DNA of 64,000 bases from Rhizomicrobium sp. (GTDB lineage Bacteria > Pseudomonadota > Alphaproteobacteria > Micropepsales > Micropepsaceae). The number at the start of each line of letters is the position of its first letter. The stretch's first letter is position 1. Shown one piece after another: positions 24,204-32,962 of the stretch. The stretch lies in NCBI GenBank assembly GCA_037200385.1, contig JBBCGL010000001.1, forward strand, positions 1,550,001 through 1,614,000, given 5' to 3'. The translations under genes and the position numbers were made by a program. Under the pieces are notes generated by a model. It was not told the DNA's origin, searched no databases, and saw nothing but the letters and a program-made list of their open reading frames with translations.

Positions 24204-25776
24204 ATTCGGCCCTCAAGCGCATCTTGTCGACCTTGCCCGTGGGCGCCAGCGGCATGCGCGGAAGACGGATGATCGCGTCGGGAATCCACCACGACGCGAC
24301 TGCGCCGCGCAACGGCGCCAGCAACGCCTCGTCGCTGATCGCCTGCGCGCCGCGCGTCTCCACCAGCAGGATCGGCCGCTCGCCCCATTTGGGATCCGCG
24401 CGTCCGATGACCGCGGCGAGCGAGATCTCGGGAAGCGTGCTGACGATCGCTTCGATCTCGGCGGGGTTGATCCATTCGCCGCCCGACTTGATCAGATCCT
24501 TGGCGCGGCCGGTGATGATCAGATTGCCGTCCGGATCGATCCTCGCGAGATCGCCGGTCGCGAACCAGCCGCCGGAATCCGTCGCGCATGTCTCCTCGCC
24601 GAAATAGCGCGCGACGGCGGCCGCGCCGCGGACGCGCAGATGTCCCTCGACACCGCGCTGATCGGGCAGCGCGCGGCCTTCGGCATCGGTCAGCAGGAGA
24701 TCGACGCCGACCGCGGGACGGCCGGACGAGGCAGCGGACCGCACCGGCTCCCCCGGCGGCGAAATCGTGCCCAGCGGCGACAGCTCGGTCATGCCCCAGC
24801 TGGTCTGGACGGTCACGCCCAGCCGGCGTTCGATGCGCGCCATCAGGGCCGGCGGCAGCGCCGCGCCGCCCACGATGATGCGCCGGAGCGTCGCCACCTC
24901 GCCGCCGCCGGCCTCGAGATGCTCCAAGAGCCCGAGCCAGACGGTGGCGATGCCGACGCCGATCGTGACGCCTTCGGCATTGATCAGATGCGCCAGGCTC
25001 GCGCCGTCGCTCTGGCGGCCCGGCAACACCAGCTTCGCGCCCGCCGCAGGCACGGCGAAGGGAAGGCCCCAGGCATTGGCATGAAACATCGGCACGACCG
25101 CGAGCACGCTGTCCGCCGCGGTGATCGCCATCGCATCGGCCTGCAGCAGGCGCAGCGTGTGCAGGAAGCTCGACCGGTGCGTATAGCTGACGCCCTTGGG
25201 CGCCCCCGTGGTCCCCGAGGTGAAGCACAGCCCGGACGCCGTCGTCTCCGCGAACTCGCCCCAACGCACGCCGTCCTCGGCCGCGGCGATCAACGGCTCG
25301 AGTGCAGGCGCAGCCTCTGCACCCGGGGCGGCAACGTCTTGTGGCACATCGATGACGAGCAGCCGTTCGAGCGACGGCACGCGCGCAGCAATTTGCCGGG
25401 CAAGGGGCGCGAGGTCCGCGCTCGCGATCAGGATACGGGCCTCCGACTGCGCCACCATCGTGGCGAGCTGCGCATCGGTGAGGCGGGGATTGAGCGTGTG
25501 GCAGACCGCCCCCATCCCCATGACCGCGTACCACACCTCGACATGGGCCTGTGTGTTCCACGCCAGCGTCGCAACCCGGTCGCCCGCCCCGATCCCGAAA
25601 TTCCCGAGCACGCCCGAGACCTTCAGGCTGCGCGCCTTCAGCGCGGCATAGCCGATCCGCTCGATCCGGCCGCCTTCGCGCGCCGTCACGACCTCGGCGC
25701 TCGGATGCCATTTGGCGGCGTGCTCGAGGAATTTGTTGAGCGTGAGCGCAAACGGCTGCATGTCGCCGTCGATCAT
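24190..25776 (-). CDS. AMP-dependent acyl-CoA synthetase/ligase
   Basis: A 528-residue ANL-superfamily enzyme that activates a carboxylic acid with ATP and CoA. The P-loop TSGTTGAPKGVSYTH, the adenine motif SWGMTELSPLGT, the hinge GDLARIDPDGNLIITGRAKD and the catalytic Lys in PTGKVDKMRLR are all present. Sequence style resembles medium-/long-chain fatty acid or aromatic acid ligases. The start ATG (25774-25776) overlaps the carboxylesterase stop (ATGA). It probably activates the acid released by that esterase. Confidence 0.92.
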   Translation of the reverse strand: MIDGDMQPFALTLNKFLEHAAKWHPSAEVVTAREGGRIERIGYAALKARSLKVSGVLGNFGIGAGDRVATLAWNTQAHVEVWYAVMGMGAVCHTLNPRLTDAQLATMVAQSEARILIASADLAPLARQIAARVPSLERLLVIDVPQDVAAPGAEAAPALEPLIAAAEDGVRWGEFAETTASGLCFTSGTTGAPKGVSYTHRSSFLHTLRLLQADAMAITAADSVLAVVPMFHANAWGLPFAVPAAGAKLVLPGRQSDGASLAHLINAEGVTIGVGIATVWLGLLEHLEAGGGEVATLRRIIVGGAALPPALMARIERRLGVTVQTSWGMTELSPLGTISPPGEPVRSAASSGRPAVGVDLLLTDAEGRALPDQRGVEGHLRVRGAAAVARYFGEETCATDSGGWFATGDLARIDPDGNLIITGRAKDLIKSGGEWINPAEIEAIVSTLPEISLAAVIGRADPKWGERPILLVETRGAQAISDEALLAPLRGAVASWWIPDAIIRLPRMPLAPTGKVDKMRLRAEYGGD

Positions 25777-27419
25777 TGGCACTCCGGTGATGCGGCGGGA
25801 AGCGGCGGTGAAACGAGGCCGATATTCCAGTTCCAGGCGATGCCGCCCTGGACACGGCGCCGGCACACCACTTGTTCGTTCAACTCGTACATGCCGGGCA
25901 GAAGATGCGTGCCGGGCCGCGGCGCGTCTTCGAAAGCCATATAGGCGCGATCGCTGCCATAGGCCGCCCACTGCGGCTGGCCGGCCGCGCGCGGCGCGCC
26001 GTCGCGGGCGAATGCGGTCCAGTAGCCCAGAATGGCGTCCGTCAGGTTCGTCTCCGCGGCCGTCGCCGGGATCTTCGGCCAGAGCGGCGCGGTGCGGTCG
26101 GTATTGCCGAACACAAAAGGGAGCTCGCTGGCGTGGAAGGCATGAAGACCGGCATCATCGGCCGCGGGATATCCGTGATCGAAGTAATAGAGAAAAGCCG
26201 GCGCGCCCAGCGCGGCCTGCTTGGCGACGAGCCGCTCGGCGGTCCAGCCATAGAGCGCGTCCCGTGTCGTCCTCAGGATGCTCTCGTTCAGCGTGGCCGC
26301 GGGGTATTGCTGCAGGAAGTCGTGGGCGAGATCGCCGTAGCGGGCGCGGATCATGGCCGTATAGCTCGCCGGATCGGGCGGCGGCGGCGGCGCCAGGATG
26401 CGCAGCGAGCGGATCTCGCCGCTGTTGAAGCCGGCGAGGATCGGTACGCGCGCCTGCTCGCCCCGATCGAACGTCTCGACGAGCTGGCGCGGCAGGATTT
26501 TGCCGTCGACCGTCCCGAACGGCCCATACCCCGCTTGCGCCGCCGCATCGGTGAGCGCGACGGCGTCCATCGCGCGCAGCCCCGCGAGATCGGCCGCGCC
26601 CGCTTTCTTCGTGAGCCAGACGCCGACCGCCTCGGCCGGCGGATCGCCGAAGCGGCTGTCGCGGAGTTCGGGCGTCGAGATCGTATAGGCGCTTTCGGCG
26701 ATCGCCTTCGAGAACAGGCCGCGTGCCTCCGGAGAGGCCAGGAGATAGACGACACTGAGGCCGCCCGCCGACTCGCCGGCGATGGTCACGTTCGCGGGAT
26801 CGCCGCCGAAGGCGCCGATATTGTCCTTGATCCAGCGCAGCGCCGCGATCTGGTCGAGCAGGCCGTAATTGCCGGAGACGCCGAGCGGCGACTCGGCGCT
26901 GAGCGCCGGATGGGCAAGCCAGCCCAGGACGCCGAGCCGATAGTTGATCGTGACCACGATGACGCCGTGCGCGGCCAGGCGGGCGCCGTCATAGAGCGTC
27001 TCCCGGCTCGATCCGCCCCAAAACGCGCCGCCATGGATCCAGACGAAGACCGGCGCATTATGCGCGTCGGCGGGCGCCCAGACATTCAGCGTCAGGCAAT
27101 CCTCGCTCATCGGCACCGGATCTTCGGAGTAGATGGTCGAGAGTGCGCCTTTGGGTTGGACGCATTCGGGTCCGTATGCGGTCGCCGCTCTGACCCCCGT
27201 CCAGCGCGGCATCGGCGCGGGCGGCTTCCAGCGCAAGGCGCCCACCGGCGGCAAGGTATAGGGGATGCCCTTGAAGACATGCAGCGCGCCTTCGATCTGT
27301 CCCTTCAATGGACCGGCCGGCGCGTCCAGAACCGGTGTCTCGTCCGCGCGCGAGGGCGAGGCTATGGCAAGGCTGGCCACCGCGGCGACGCTGAGGATGA
27401 GACGACGCAAGGCGATCAT
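25773..27419 (-). CDS. Type B carboxylesterase, exported
   Basis: A 548-residue alpha/beta hydrolase of the carboxylesterase/cholinesterase family with a signal peptide (MIALRRLILSVAAVASLAIA). The oxyanion hole WIHGGAFWGG and the nucleophile elbow TIAGESAGG (Ser near residue 217) are intact, as are the EDCLTLNVW signature and a C-terminal His in HAFHASELPFVFGN. It should hydrolyse an ester in the periplasm. Its start overlaps the MFS gene stop and its stop overlaps the acyl-CoA ligase start (ATGA both times), giving a tightly coupled operon. Confidence 0.92.
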   Translation of the reverse strand: MIALRRLILSVAAVASLAIASPSRADETPVLDAPAGPLKGQIEGALHVFKGIPYTLPPVGALRWKPPAPMPRWTGVRAATAYGPECVQPKGALSTIYSEDPVPMSEDCLTLNVWAPADAHNAPVFVWIHGGAFWGGSSRETLYDGARLAAHGVIVVTINYRLGVLGWLAHPALSAESPLGVSGNYGLLDQIAALRWIKDNIGAFGGDPANVTIAGESAGGLSVVYLLASPEARGLFSKAIAESAYTISTPELRDSRFGDPPAEAVGVWLTKKAGAADLAGLRAMDAVALTDAAAQAGYGPFGTVDGKILPRQLVETFDRGEQARVPILAGFNSGEIRSLRILAPPPPPDPASYTAMIRARYGDLAHDFLQQYPAATLNESILRTTRDALYGWTAERLVAKQAALGAPAFLYYFDHGYPAADDAGLHAFHASELPFVFGNTDRTAPLWPKIPATAAETNLTDAILGYWTAFARDGAPRAAGQPQWAAYGSDRAYMAFEDAPRPGTHLLPGMYELNEQVVCRRRVQGGIAWNWNIGLVSPPLPAASPECQ

Positions 27420-28762
27420 CGCGGTGACTTTCCCATCGTGAGGTCTTCGTTGCGGAGCACGCGCGCCAGCCACAGGAACAGCACGATCGCAAGGACGTAG
27501 AACGGCACGAGCGCATAATAGGCGAGCTGAAGCGAATTGTGCGGATGGCTCGCATGGAAGAAATCGCTCGCCGCACCGACGAAGGTCGGGCCGACCCCCA
27601 TGCCGATCAGGTTCATGACCAGCAGCAGCAGCGCGCCGGACGTGACGCGCTGGTCGGGCCGCACTTCCTCCTGCACCAGCGTCACCGACGACGACAGGTA
27701 GAAGTAGTTGAGGAAATACGGGCCGATCATGAAGGCCAGCGCCAGCGGCCATGTCGGCGCCCGGATGAATCCGACGAAGAACGGGATGGCGAGCGTCAGC
27801 GACGCGGCGGGAATCAGGGCATAGGCCTGCCGGGAGCGTCGCGTGAACCGGTCGATCACCCGGCCCGAGACGATGATGCCGGCACTCATCGCGATCCCGA
27901 CGGCCAGCGCGGCATAGATCGCGACCTCGTGCAGCGTCATGCCCTTCTCGCGCATGAGAAACAGCGTCGAGAAGTTTCCCGCGCCATAGGTGATGATCTG
28001 CGTCGCGCCGCTCGCGAGCGCGGCGAGCACGAGCGCCGGCTTCGAGAAGAACATCACGATCGTCTGCCCGAAACCGGACGCCGCGGCGCCGACGGAGGGC
28101 GCATCGAGGCCGCCGCGCCGCGGCTCGCGAACGGACAGGATGACGAGCAAGGCCGCGAACAGGCCGACCGATCCCAGGACGACGAATGCCGCGCGCCAGC
28201 TATAAGCCGCGGCAATGGAGGCGCCGAAGGCGGTCCCCAGCGCCGCGCCGATAGGCGGACCCAGATTGTAGAGGCTGAGCGCCGTGCCGCGGCGGCCCGA
28301 CGGGAAATAGTCGGAGATGATCGCATAGGAGGGCGGCACGCCGCCCGCCTCGCCCACGCCGACCGTCATCCGTGCGGCAACGAGTTGGGGATAGGTCGCG
28401 GCGGCACCGCACGCCATCGTCGCCGCGCTCCACAGCGCACAGGCGATGGACAGGACCCAGACCCGGTTGGTCCTGTCGGCGATCCAGCCGACCGGAATCG
28501 AGATGAAGCAATAGAAGAGCGCGAAATAAAGACCGCCGATCAGGCCGAGCTGCCCGTCGGAGACGTGCAGGCTGTCCTGGATCGGCTTGGCCAGGATCGA
28601 CAGCAGCGACCGGTCCAGGAAATTCAGGACATAGACGAAACACAGGATGCCCAACACGATCCAGGCGCGCGCGCCGGGCCGCGCGGCCGAGACGGCCGAA
28701 GCGGTGCCCGGACGTCCAGCCGCATGGGGCGGTCTCGTTGCGGCGCGCATCTCAGAAATCAT
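27416..28762 (-). CDS. MFS transporter (spinster-like)
   Basis: A 448-residue, 12-helix inner-membrane transporter. LNFLDRSLLSILAKPIQ, GWIADRTNRVWVL and the VGEAGGVPPSYAIISDYFP segment are typical of the spinster-like MFS group common beside TonB receptors in sphingomonad-type genomes. The start is either 28762 or the ATG at 28750. It follows receptor 3 by 72 bp. Probable role: import of the acid or ester that receptor 3 brings into the periplasm. Confidence 0.88.
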   Translation of the reverse strand: MISEMRAATRPPHAAGRPGTASAVSAARPGARAWIVLGILCFVYVLNFLDRSLLSILAKPIQDSLHVSDGQLGLIGGLYFALFYCFISIPVGWIADRTNRVWVLSIACALWSAATMACGAAATYPQLVAARMTVGVGEAGGVPPSYAIISDYFPSGRRGTALSLYNLGPPIGAALGTAFGASIAAAYSWRAAFVVLGSVGLFAALLVILSVREPRRGGLDAPSVGAAASGFGQTIVMFFSKPALVLAALASGATQIITYGAGNFSTLFLMREKGMTLHEVAIYAALAVGIAMSAGIIVSGRVIDRFTRRSRQAYALIPAASLTLAIPFFVGFIRAPTWPLALAFMIGPYFLNYFYLSSSVTLVQEEVRPDQRVTSGALLLLVMNLIGMGVGPTFVGAASDFFHASHPHNSLQLAYYALVPFYVLAIVLFLWLARVLRNEDLTMGKSPR

Positions 28763-28834
28763 GGCCCATGCGGAATATGACCGGGAAAAGATTCGGCTGC
28801 CGACGGGTTGCGCCGGCAGCCGACAGTTCGGGGA

Positions 28835-31237
28835 TCAGAACACCTTCAGCAAGCGCACGCCGAACTGCCGCGGCGGGCCGGCGAAGTCGAGACCGGAGTT
28901 CATCGCCGCGACATAGTGCTGGTCCGTCAGGTTGGTGCCGTACAGCGTCCAGGTCCATTCGGCGGTCTTCCACTCCAATTGCGCACCCAGAAGATGGCGC
29001 GCATCGAGCAGGTCGCCTTCGAGCGGGTTGTCGAACAGCGACGCCCATTGCCCGCCCTGATAGGCGAAGCTCACCCGCGGCGTCAGCGTGTCGCCGCCGT
29101 CCAGATGGAACATGTATTGCACGCCGATGTCGCCCGACACGCTCGGTGCATAAGTCTGCGGATGTCCGCCGATATACACGCAATTGGGATTGCCCGGATT
29201 GCCCGCCACGGGATCGCAGGTCAAGCCGGTCTTCCACTCCCGGCTGTCGACGGCATAGAATCCGCCGAGCGACGAGTGCAGCAGGCCTATTCCGGCGCTG
29301 GCCGAAAAATCGCCGAACGCCGCTTCGATCTCGCCTTCCATGCCGTAGATGGAGGTCGTGTGCGGAACGTTGATTTCACGCCCGAAGGTCGGGATCAACG
29401 GATAGGCGATGGTGACCTGGAAGCCCTTGTACTGGTTGTAGTAGCCGTCGAGCGTCGTGCGGACATGGCCGTCGAACAGGGTCGCTTTCCAGCCGCCCTC
29501 GTATTCCGTGACACGCTCGGGACCGAACGGGAGAGCGGGATCGCCGACATAGGCAGGGAGGTTCAGGCCGCCGGGCTTGTAGCCGGTCGAGATGAAGGCA
29601 TAGAGGAAATTGTTCTCGTTGAGCTGCCAGTTCAGCGAGCCCTTGTAGTCCAGGCTGTTCGAGCTCGTCGCCTGATTGGCCGTCAGCAGCGTGCCGTACT
29701 GCGCGATGTCGACGACGTTGTGCGACCGGTTCGTCGACCAGCGGCCGCCGAATTGCACCTCGAACGAATCCGTCAGCTTGTAGCTGAGCTGACCGAACGC
29801 CGCCCAGGCGGCGTTTGCGTTGGTGCCCTGGAGCCCATAGGAACCGGTTTGTCCGGATGGCGCGGTGGGCGGCGAGGTGACGAAGTACGGGGTGCCGATC
29901 CAGAACTGATAGGGCTTCTCGAAGTTGTAGCTGTCCGACTGCCCGAACACGCCGAAGATCCATGTCAGGCGCTGGTTGTCGGGCGATATCAGGTTGAATT
30001 CCTGGGAATAGATGGTCTCGTCCACCCGATCGAAGAACGTGTAGTTGTTGGCCTGGACGCCGTAGATCGTCAGATTGGGCAGCCCGCCCATGTCCGTTCC
30101 GTCCAGGTCTGCCGTGTAGTTGGTGTTGCCCTGCTGGTAGCCGGAGACCGAGCGCAGCGTGATGCCGCCCGGCAACACGTAGTCGATCTTGAGAACCGAG
30201 CGCACGAGCCGGTCGAGAGCCGACTGCGGTGAATTGGCCGTGATGTGGAACAGGTCGTTCTGCTGCGGATTCGGCCGGAAGACGGTCGAGCTGGGGTCCG
30301 ACGCGCCATAGCCCAGCAGGACCGGCACCATGGTGCCGACCGGCAGGCGATCCGTGTACGGATCGGCCGGATAGGCGCCGTTGTCGAGATAGTCCACGTC
30401 GGTCTTGAACGAAACCGTCAGCGAGTCGGTGGGTGTCCACAGGACGCTGACGCGGCCGGCGCCCCAGCGCTGGTCGCCCGGATTGAAGCCCGGCTTGCAG
30501 CCCGCATATTTTGCCCCCGGGCAATTGTCCGGCGCGGAGGTGAAGTAGCCGGGCGCGGTGTTGGCGGTCGTGGTCCGGTCCTGGATGCTGTAGAAGCTGC
30601 TGCGGCTCTCGCCATTGGCGGCGACGCGGACCGCCAGCGTGTCGCTGATCGGGATGTTGAGCGCGCCCTGCAGGTCGACGTCGTTGTAGTTGCCGTATTG
30701 GGCGAAGCCGTAGCCGTCATAGCCGCCGCCGATCTGCGGATTGTTCGAGGTAACGAACACCGCGCCGCCGGTCGCGTTCTGGCCCACGAACGTGCCCTGG
30801 GGGCCGCGCAGCACTTCGACGCTCGCGATGTCGTAATAGGGCTCTTCCGTCAAATAGCCGGGGAAGGTCGGCACGCCGTCGCGATAGGTGATGACGCCCG
30901 TCAGGGTCTGGCTGTTGTGCTCGCCCTTGCCGATGCCGCGGATGTTGAAGTCGATGCCTTGGCCGAAATTGTTGATCGTCACGGCCGGCGAGACGAATTG
31001 CAGGTCGTCGACCTTGAGCACGCCTTTGTTCTTCAGCTCGTCTCCGGCGATGACGTCGGCGGAGATCGGCGAGCTCATCAGGTTTTCCGATCGGCGCTCC
31101 GCCGTCACGACCACGGTCTCGAGCTGCCCCGCCTGATCGGCACTGTCCCCGCCGCCCTGAGTTGTCTGTGCTCGCGCAGGCATGCACGGCGCCGACAGCG
31201 CGACGGCACAAGCCGACGCGAGAAGAATTGCCCTCAT
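28835..31237 (-). CDS. TonB-dependent receptor 3
   Basis: An 800-residue receptor from ATG 31235-31237 with a strong GGAGGG ribosome binding site; an in-frame start 20 codons upstream lacks one. Signal peptide (MRAILLASACAVALSAPCMP), TonB box ETVVVTAERR, plug with VEVLRGPQGTFVGQNATGG, and a barrel ending in FGVRLLKVF. It heads the operon receptor-MFS-esterase-ligase-TetR, so its ligand is likely an ester-containing organic compound (inference). Confidence 0.93.
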   Translation of the reverse strand: MRAILLASACAVALSAPCMPARAQTTQGGGDSADQAGQLETVVVTAERRSENLMSSPISADVIAGDELKNKGVLKVDDLQFVSPAVTINNFGQGIDFNIRGIGKGEHNSQTLTGVITYRDGVPTFPGYLTEEPYYDIASVEVLRGPQGTFVGQNATGGAVFVTSNNPQIGGGYDGYGFAQYGNYNDVDLQGALNIPISDTLAVRVAANGESRSSFYSIQDRTTTANTAPGYFTSAPDNCPGAKYAGCKPGFNPGDQRWGAGRVSVLWTPTDSLTVSFKTDVDYLDNGAYPADPYTDRLPVGTMVPVLLGYGASDPSSTVFRPNPQQNDLFHITANSPQSALDRLVRSVLKIDYVLPGGITLRSVSGYQQGNTNYTADLDGTDMGGLPNLTIYGVQANNYTFFDRVDETIYSQEFNLISPDNQRLTWIFGVFGQSDSYNFEKPYQFWIGTPYFVTSPPTAPSGQTGSYGLQGTNANAAWAAFGQLSYKLTDSFEVQFGGRWSTNRSHNVVDIAQYGTLLTANQATSSNSLDYKGSLNWQLNENNFLYAFISTGYKPGGLNLPAYVGDPALPFGPERVTEYEGGWKATLFDGHVRTTLDGYYNQYKGFQVTIAYPLIPTFGREINVPHTTSIYGMEGEIEAAFGDFSASAGIGLLHSSLGGFYAVDSREWKTGLTCDPVAGNPGNPNCVYIGGHPQTYAPSVSGDIGVQYMFHLDGGDTLTPRVSFAYQGGQWASLFDNPLEGDLLDARHLLGAQLEWKTAEWTWTLYGTNLTDQHYVAAMNSGLDFAGPPRQFGVRLLKVF

Positions 31238-31316
31238 CTGATTTCCCTCCCGAACGCGTCGATCATGAGTGCCGACGCTCCAACGTCGCGATGGCAACCC
31301 ATAACGCGGCCATTGT

Positions 31317-31330
31317 CAATACTCACTCAC
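31317..31330. promoter_or_regulatory. Possible TetR 2 operator upstream of TonB receptor 3
   Basis: TCAATACTCACTCAC about 80 bases upstream of the receptor 3 start resembles half of a TGAGTGAGTA-type TetR operator. Symmetry is poor, so this is a weak call. Confidence 0.25.
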
Positions 31331-31467
31331 ACGGGAGTTAATATCATTCCGACCCCGATAGCCTCGCGGATATAGACATAAGTACCGCCTGGAGCTTCGA
31401 CGTCCCACCTATTGCCGCGCTTGCGAGAATGTTGCTCCCGGTGCGCTTGCGCGCTTAGCATTCCGCG

Positions 31468-32286
31468 ATGCTGACGCGCCGCCACGGCAATCTGAAACTG
31501 CGTCGGGAGCCCGCGCCCGCGGCCTCCGAGCAGCTCGAGCGCAACGGCTATGCCCTGATCCGCAACGTGCTGGACGCCGAGAGCGTCGCGGCCCTGGCGG
31601 CCGAGATCGCGGCGGTGTTCGAGGCCTCCGGCACCGACCGCGAGCGCGATGCACGCGACGAATTCCGTTACGGCATGCTCAACCGCTCGGCGCTGGCACA
31701 GAAGGCCGTCGCGAGCCGCGCCATCCTCGACGCGGTCGAGCCGCTGCTCGGCGAGGATTGCCACGTCATCGCCAACACCGCGTGGCGCAACGCGCCGGGA
31801 CATCGGGGCGGACGCTGGCATGTCGATGCCGGGCCGCATGTGCCGCGGCCGGAGAACGTGCCGTGGCCGGACGCGATTCCCTATCCGGTGTTCGCCATCG
31901 GCGCGCATCTCTTCCTTGAAGACTGCACCGTCGCGCACGGCCCCACCGCGGTGCTGCCGGGCTCCCACCGCTCGGGCCGCGCGCCGCCGCGCGACCGCCA
32001 GGACGATCCCGACCTCACTTTCGAGAACAAGGCGCCGGTGCTGCTTCCCGCAAGGGCGGGCGACGCGATCCTGTTCGTCTCCGACGTCTGGCATCGCGGC
32101 ACGCCGGCCCAGGACGGACACCGCCGCTTCTTCCTCCAATGCCATTACGGCCGCCGCGACATCGCACAGCGCATCCGCACGACGGCAGAGGTCAATCACC
32201 TGATGCCCGAAGCGATCGCACGCGCCCGGACCGAGCGCGAACGCACGCTGATCGGCCTGCACCCGGCGTTCTTCTACGACGGCTGA
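31468..32286 (+). CDS. Phytanoyl-CoA dioxygenase (PhyH) family protein
   Basis: A 272-residue Fe(II)/2-oxoglutarate oxygenase of the PhyH family. The metal ligands are HVD in RWHVDAGPH and the distal His in VWHRGTPAQ, followed by RRFFLQCHYGRRD, which holds the 2-oxoglutarate Arg. It has no signal peptide. It is divergent from receptor 3 with a 230-bp gap and is followed by a small opposite-strand gene. The hydroxylated substrate is unknown; family members act on acyl-CoAs, ectoine, halogenated or phosphonate compounds. Confidence 0.87.
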   Translation: MLTRRHGNLKLRREPAPAASEQLERNGYALIRNVLDAESVAALAAEIAAVFEASGTDRERDARDEFRYGMLNRSALAQKAVASRAILDAVEPLLGEDCHVIANTAWRNAPGHRGGRWHVDAGPHVPRPENVPWPDAIPYPVFAIGAHLFLEDCTVAHGPTAVLPGSHRSGRAPPRDRQDDPDLTFENKAPVLLPARAGDAILFVSDVWHRGTPAQDGHRRFFLQCHYGRRDIAQRIRTTAEVNHLMPEAIARARTERERTLIGLHPAFFYDG

Positions 32287-32300
32287 TCGCCGTCGCCCGT

Positions 32301-32576
32301 TCAAATGTGGATCAGCTCGGAGCTGACGGTGCGGCGCACAGCCGATCTGCCCTCGAGCAATGCATTGAGTGCGGTCACGAGGCGGTGCAGCTGCAGGGTC
32401 TCGATGACGTCGTCGAGCGCGAGATAGATATCGAGTTCCGTCGCCTGCGCGACCACGCTCATCTCGCGGATCGGGCAATGGCTCCGCAGAGCCGTTTCGC
32501 TGCACTCGACATCGCCCTTGAGGGCGATCATCCGCGCCGCCTCGCGCTCTTCGACTTTCACGCGATAAAGAAACAT
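32301..32576 (-). CDS. Small hypothetical protein
   Basis: A 91-residue reading frame with a GAGG ribosome binding site upstream of ATG 32576. The composition is protein-like: MFLYRVKVEEREAARMI, a cysteine pair (ECSETALRSHC) and a helical C-terminal half with LDDVIETLQLHRLV. I recognise no family. It is convergent with the PhyH gene (14 bp apart) and divergent from the PilZ-methyltransferase gene across a 386-bp control region. Confidence 0.55.
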   Translation of the reverse strand: MFLYRVKVEEREAARMIALKGDVECSETALRSHCPIREMSVVAQATELDIYLALDDVIETLQLHRLVTALNALLEGRSAVRRTVSSELIHI

Positions 32577-32962
32577 CGCCGCCTCGCATCGACTGCGGGA
32601 CGATGTTATCGCCGCGCCCGCTAAGGATCGGCTATCGCGATACGAAGTATTTTACGCGTCGTACGGCCCCCGCGCCGGAAGTTCCCGCGCGTTAAGCGAC
32701 TCAAATTGCACAACCTTTTGAATCCCTTGGCACGAAATTTACCAAGGTTAACGGGTAACCCTACCCCTCCCCCAAAATAGGGGGTGCGCATCCGATTGAT
32801 TCCGCTGACTCTTTCGGCTATTAATGTTTCGTTAACGCTTTCACCGGTGACCGGACGACTCAACGGCCGGCGCCACGGGGTGATGGAAAAAGGCGTCCCG
32901 CAACAGGGGCGCCGCGGGGTGCCTTCAGGAGGAGACCGAGTTGTTCTCACAGAGGTGCCGCC
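32577..32962. promoter_or_regulatory. 386-bp control region with several candidate elements
   Basis: AT-richer gap between divergent genes. It holds CCTTGG-N11-CCAAGG (32725-32747), which embeds TTGGCACG-N4-TTAC, a sigma-54-like -24/-12 element whose -12 GC is AC; a GGTTA-N5-TAACC repeat (about 32746-32760); a CCCCC-AAAATA-GGGGG hairpin near 32770-32785; and the CtrA-like site described separately. An AGGAGGAG stretch at about 32926 is followed by a 30-base leader before the PilZ gene start. Confidence 0.4.
32821..32835 (+). promoter_or_regulatory. CtrA-type binding site
   Basis: TTAATGTTTCGTTAA matches the full alphaproteobacterial CtrA consensus TTAA-N7-TTAA and is followed by C, as in Caulobacter sites. 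It lies 128 bases upstream of the PilZ-methyltransferase start, suggesting cell-cycle or motility-linked control (inference). Confidence 0.6.

Noticed and set aside
31327-32589. Leftward open frame of 420 codons over the PhyH gene
   Set aside because: Opposite a PhyH gene with intact metal ligands; Arg-rich and motif-free.
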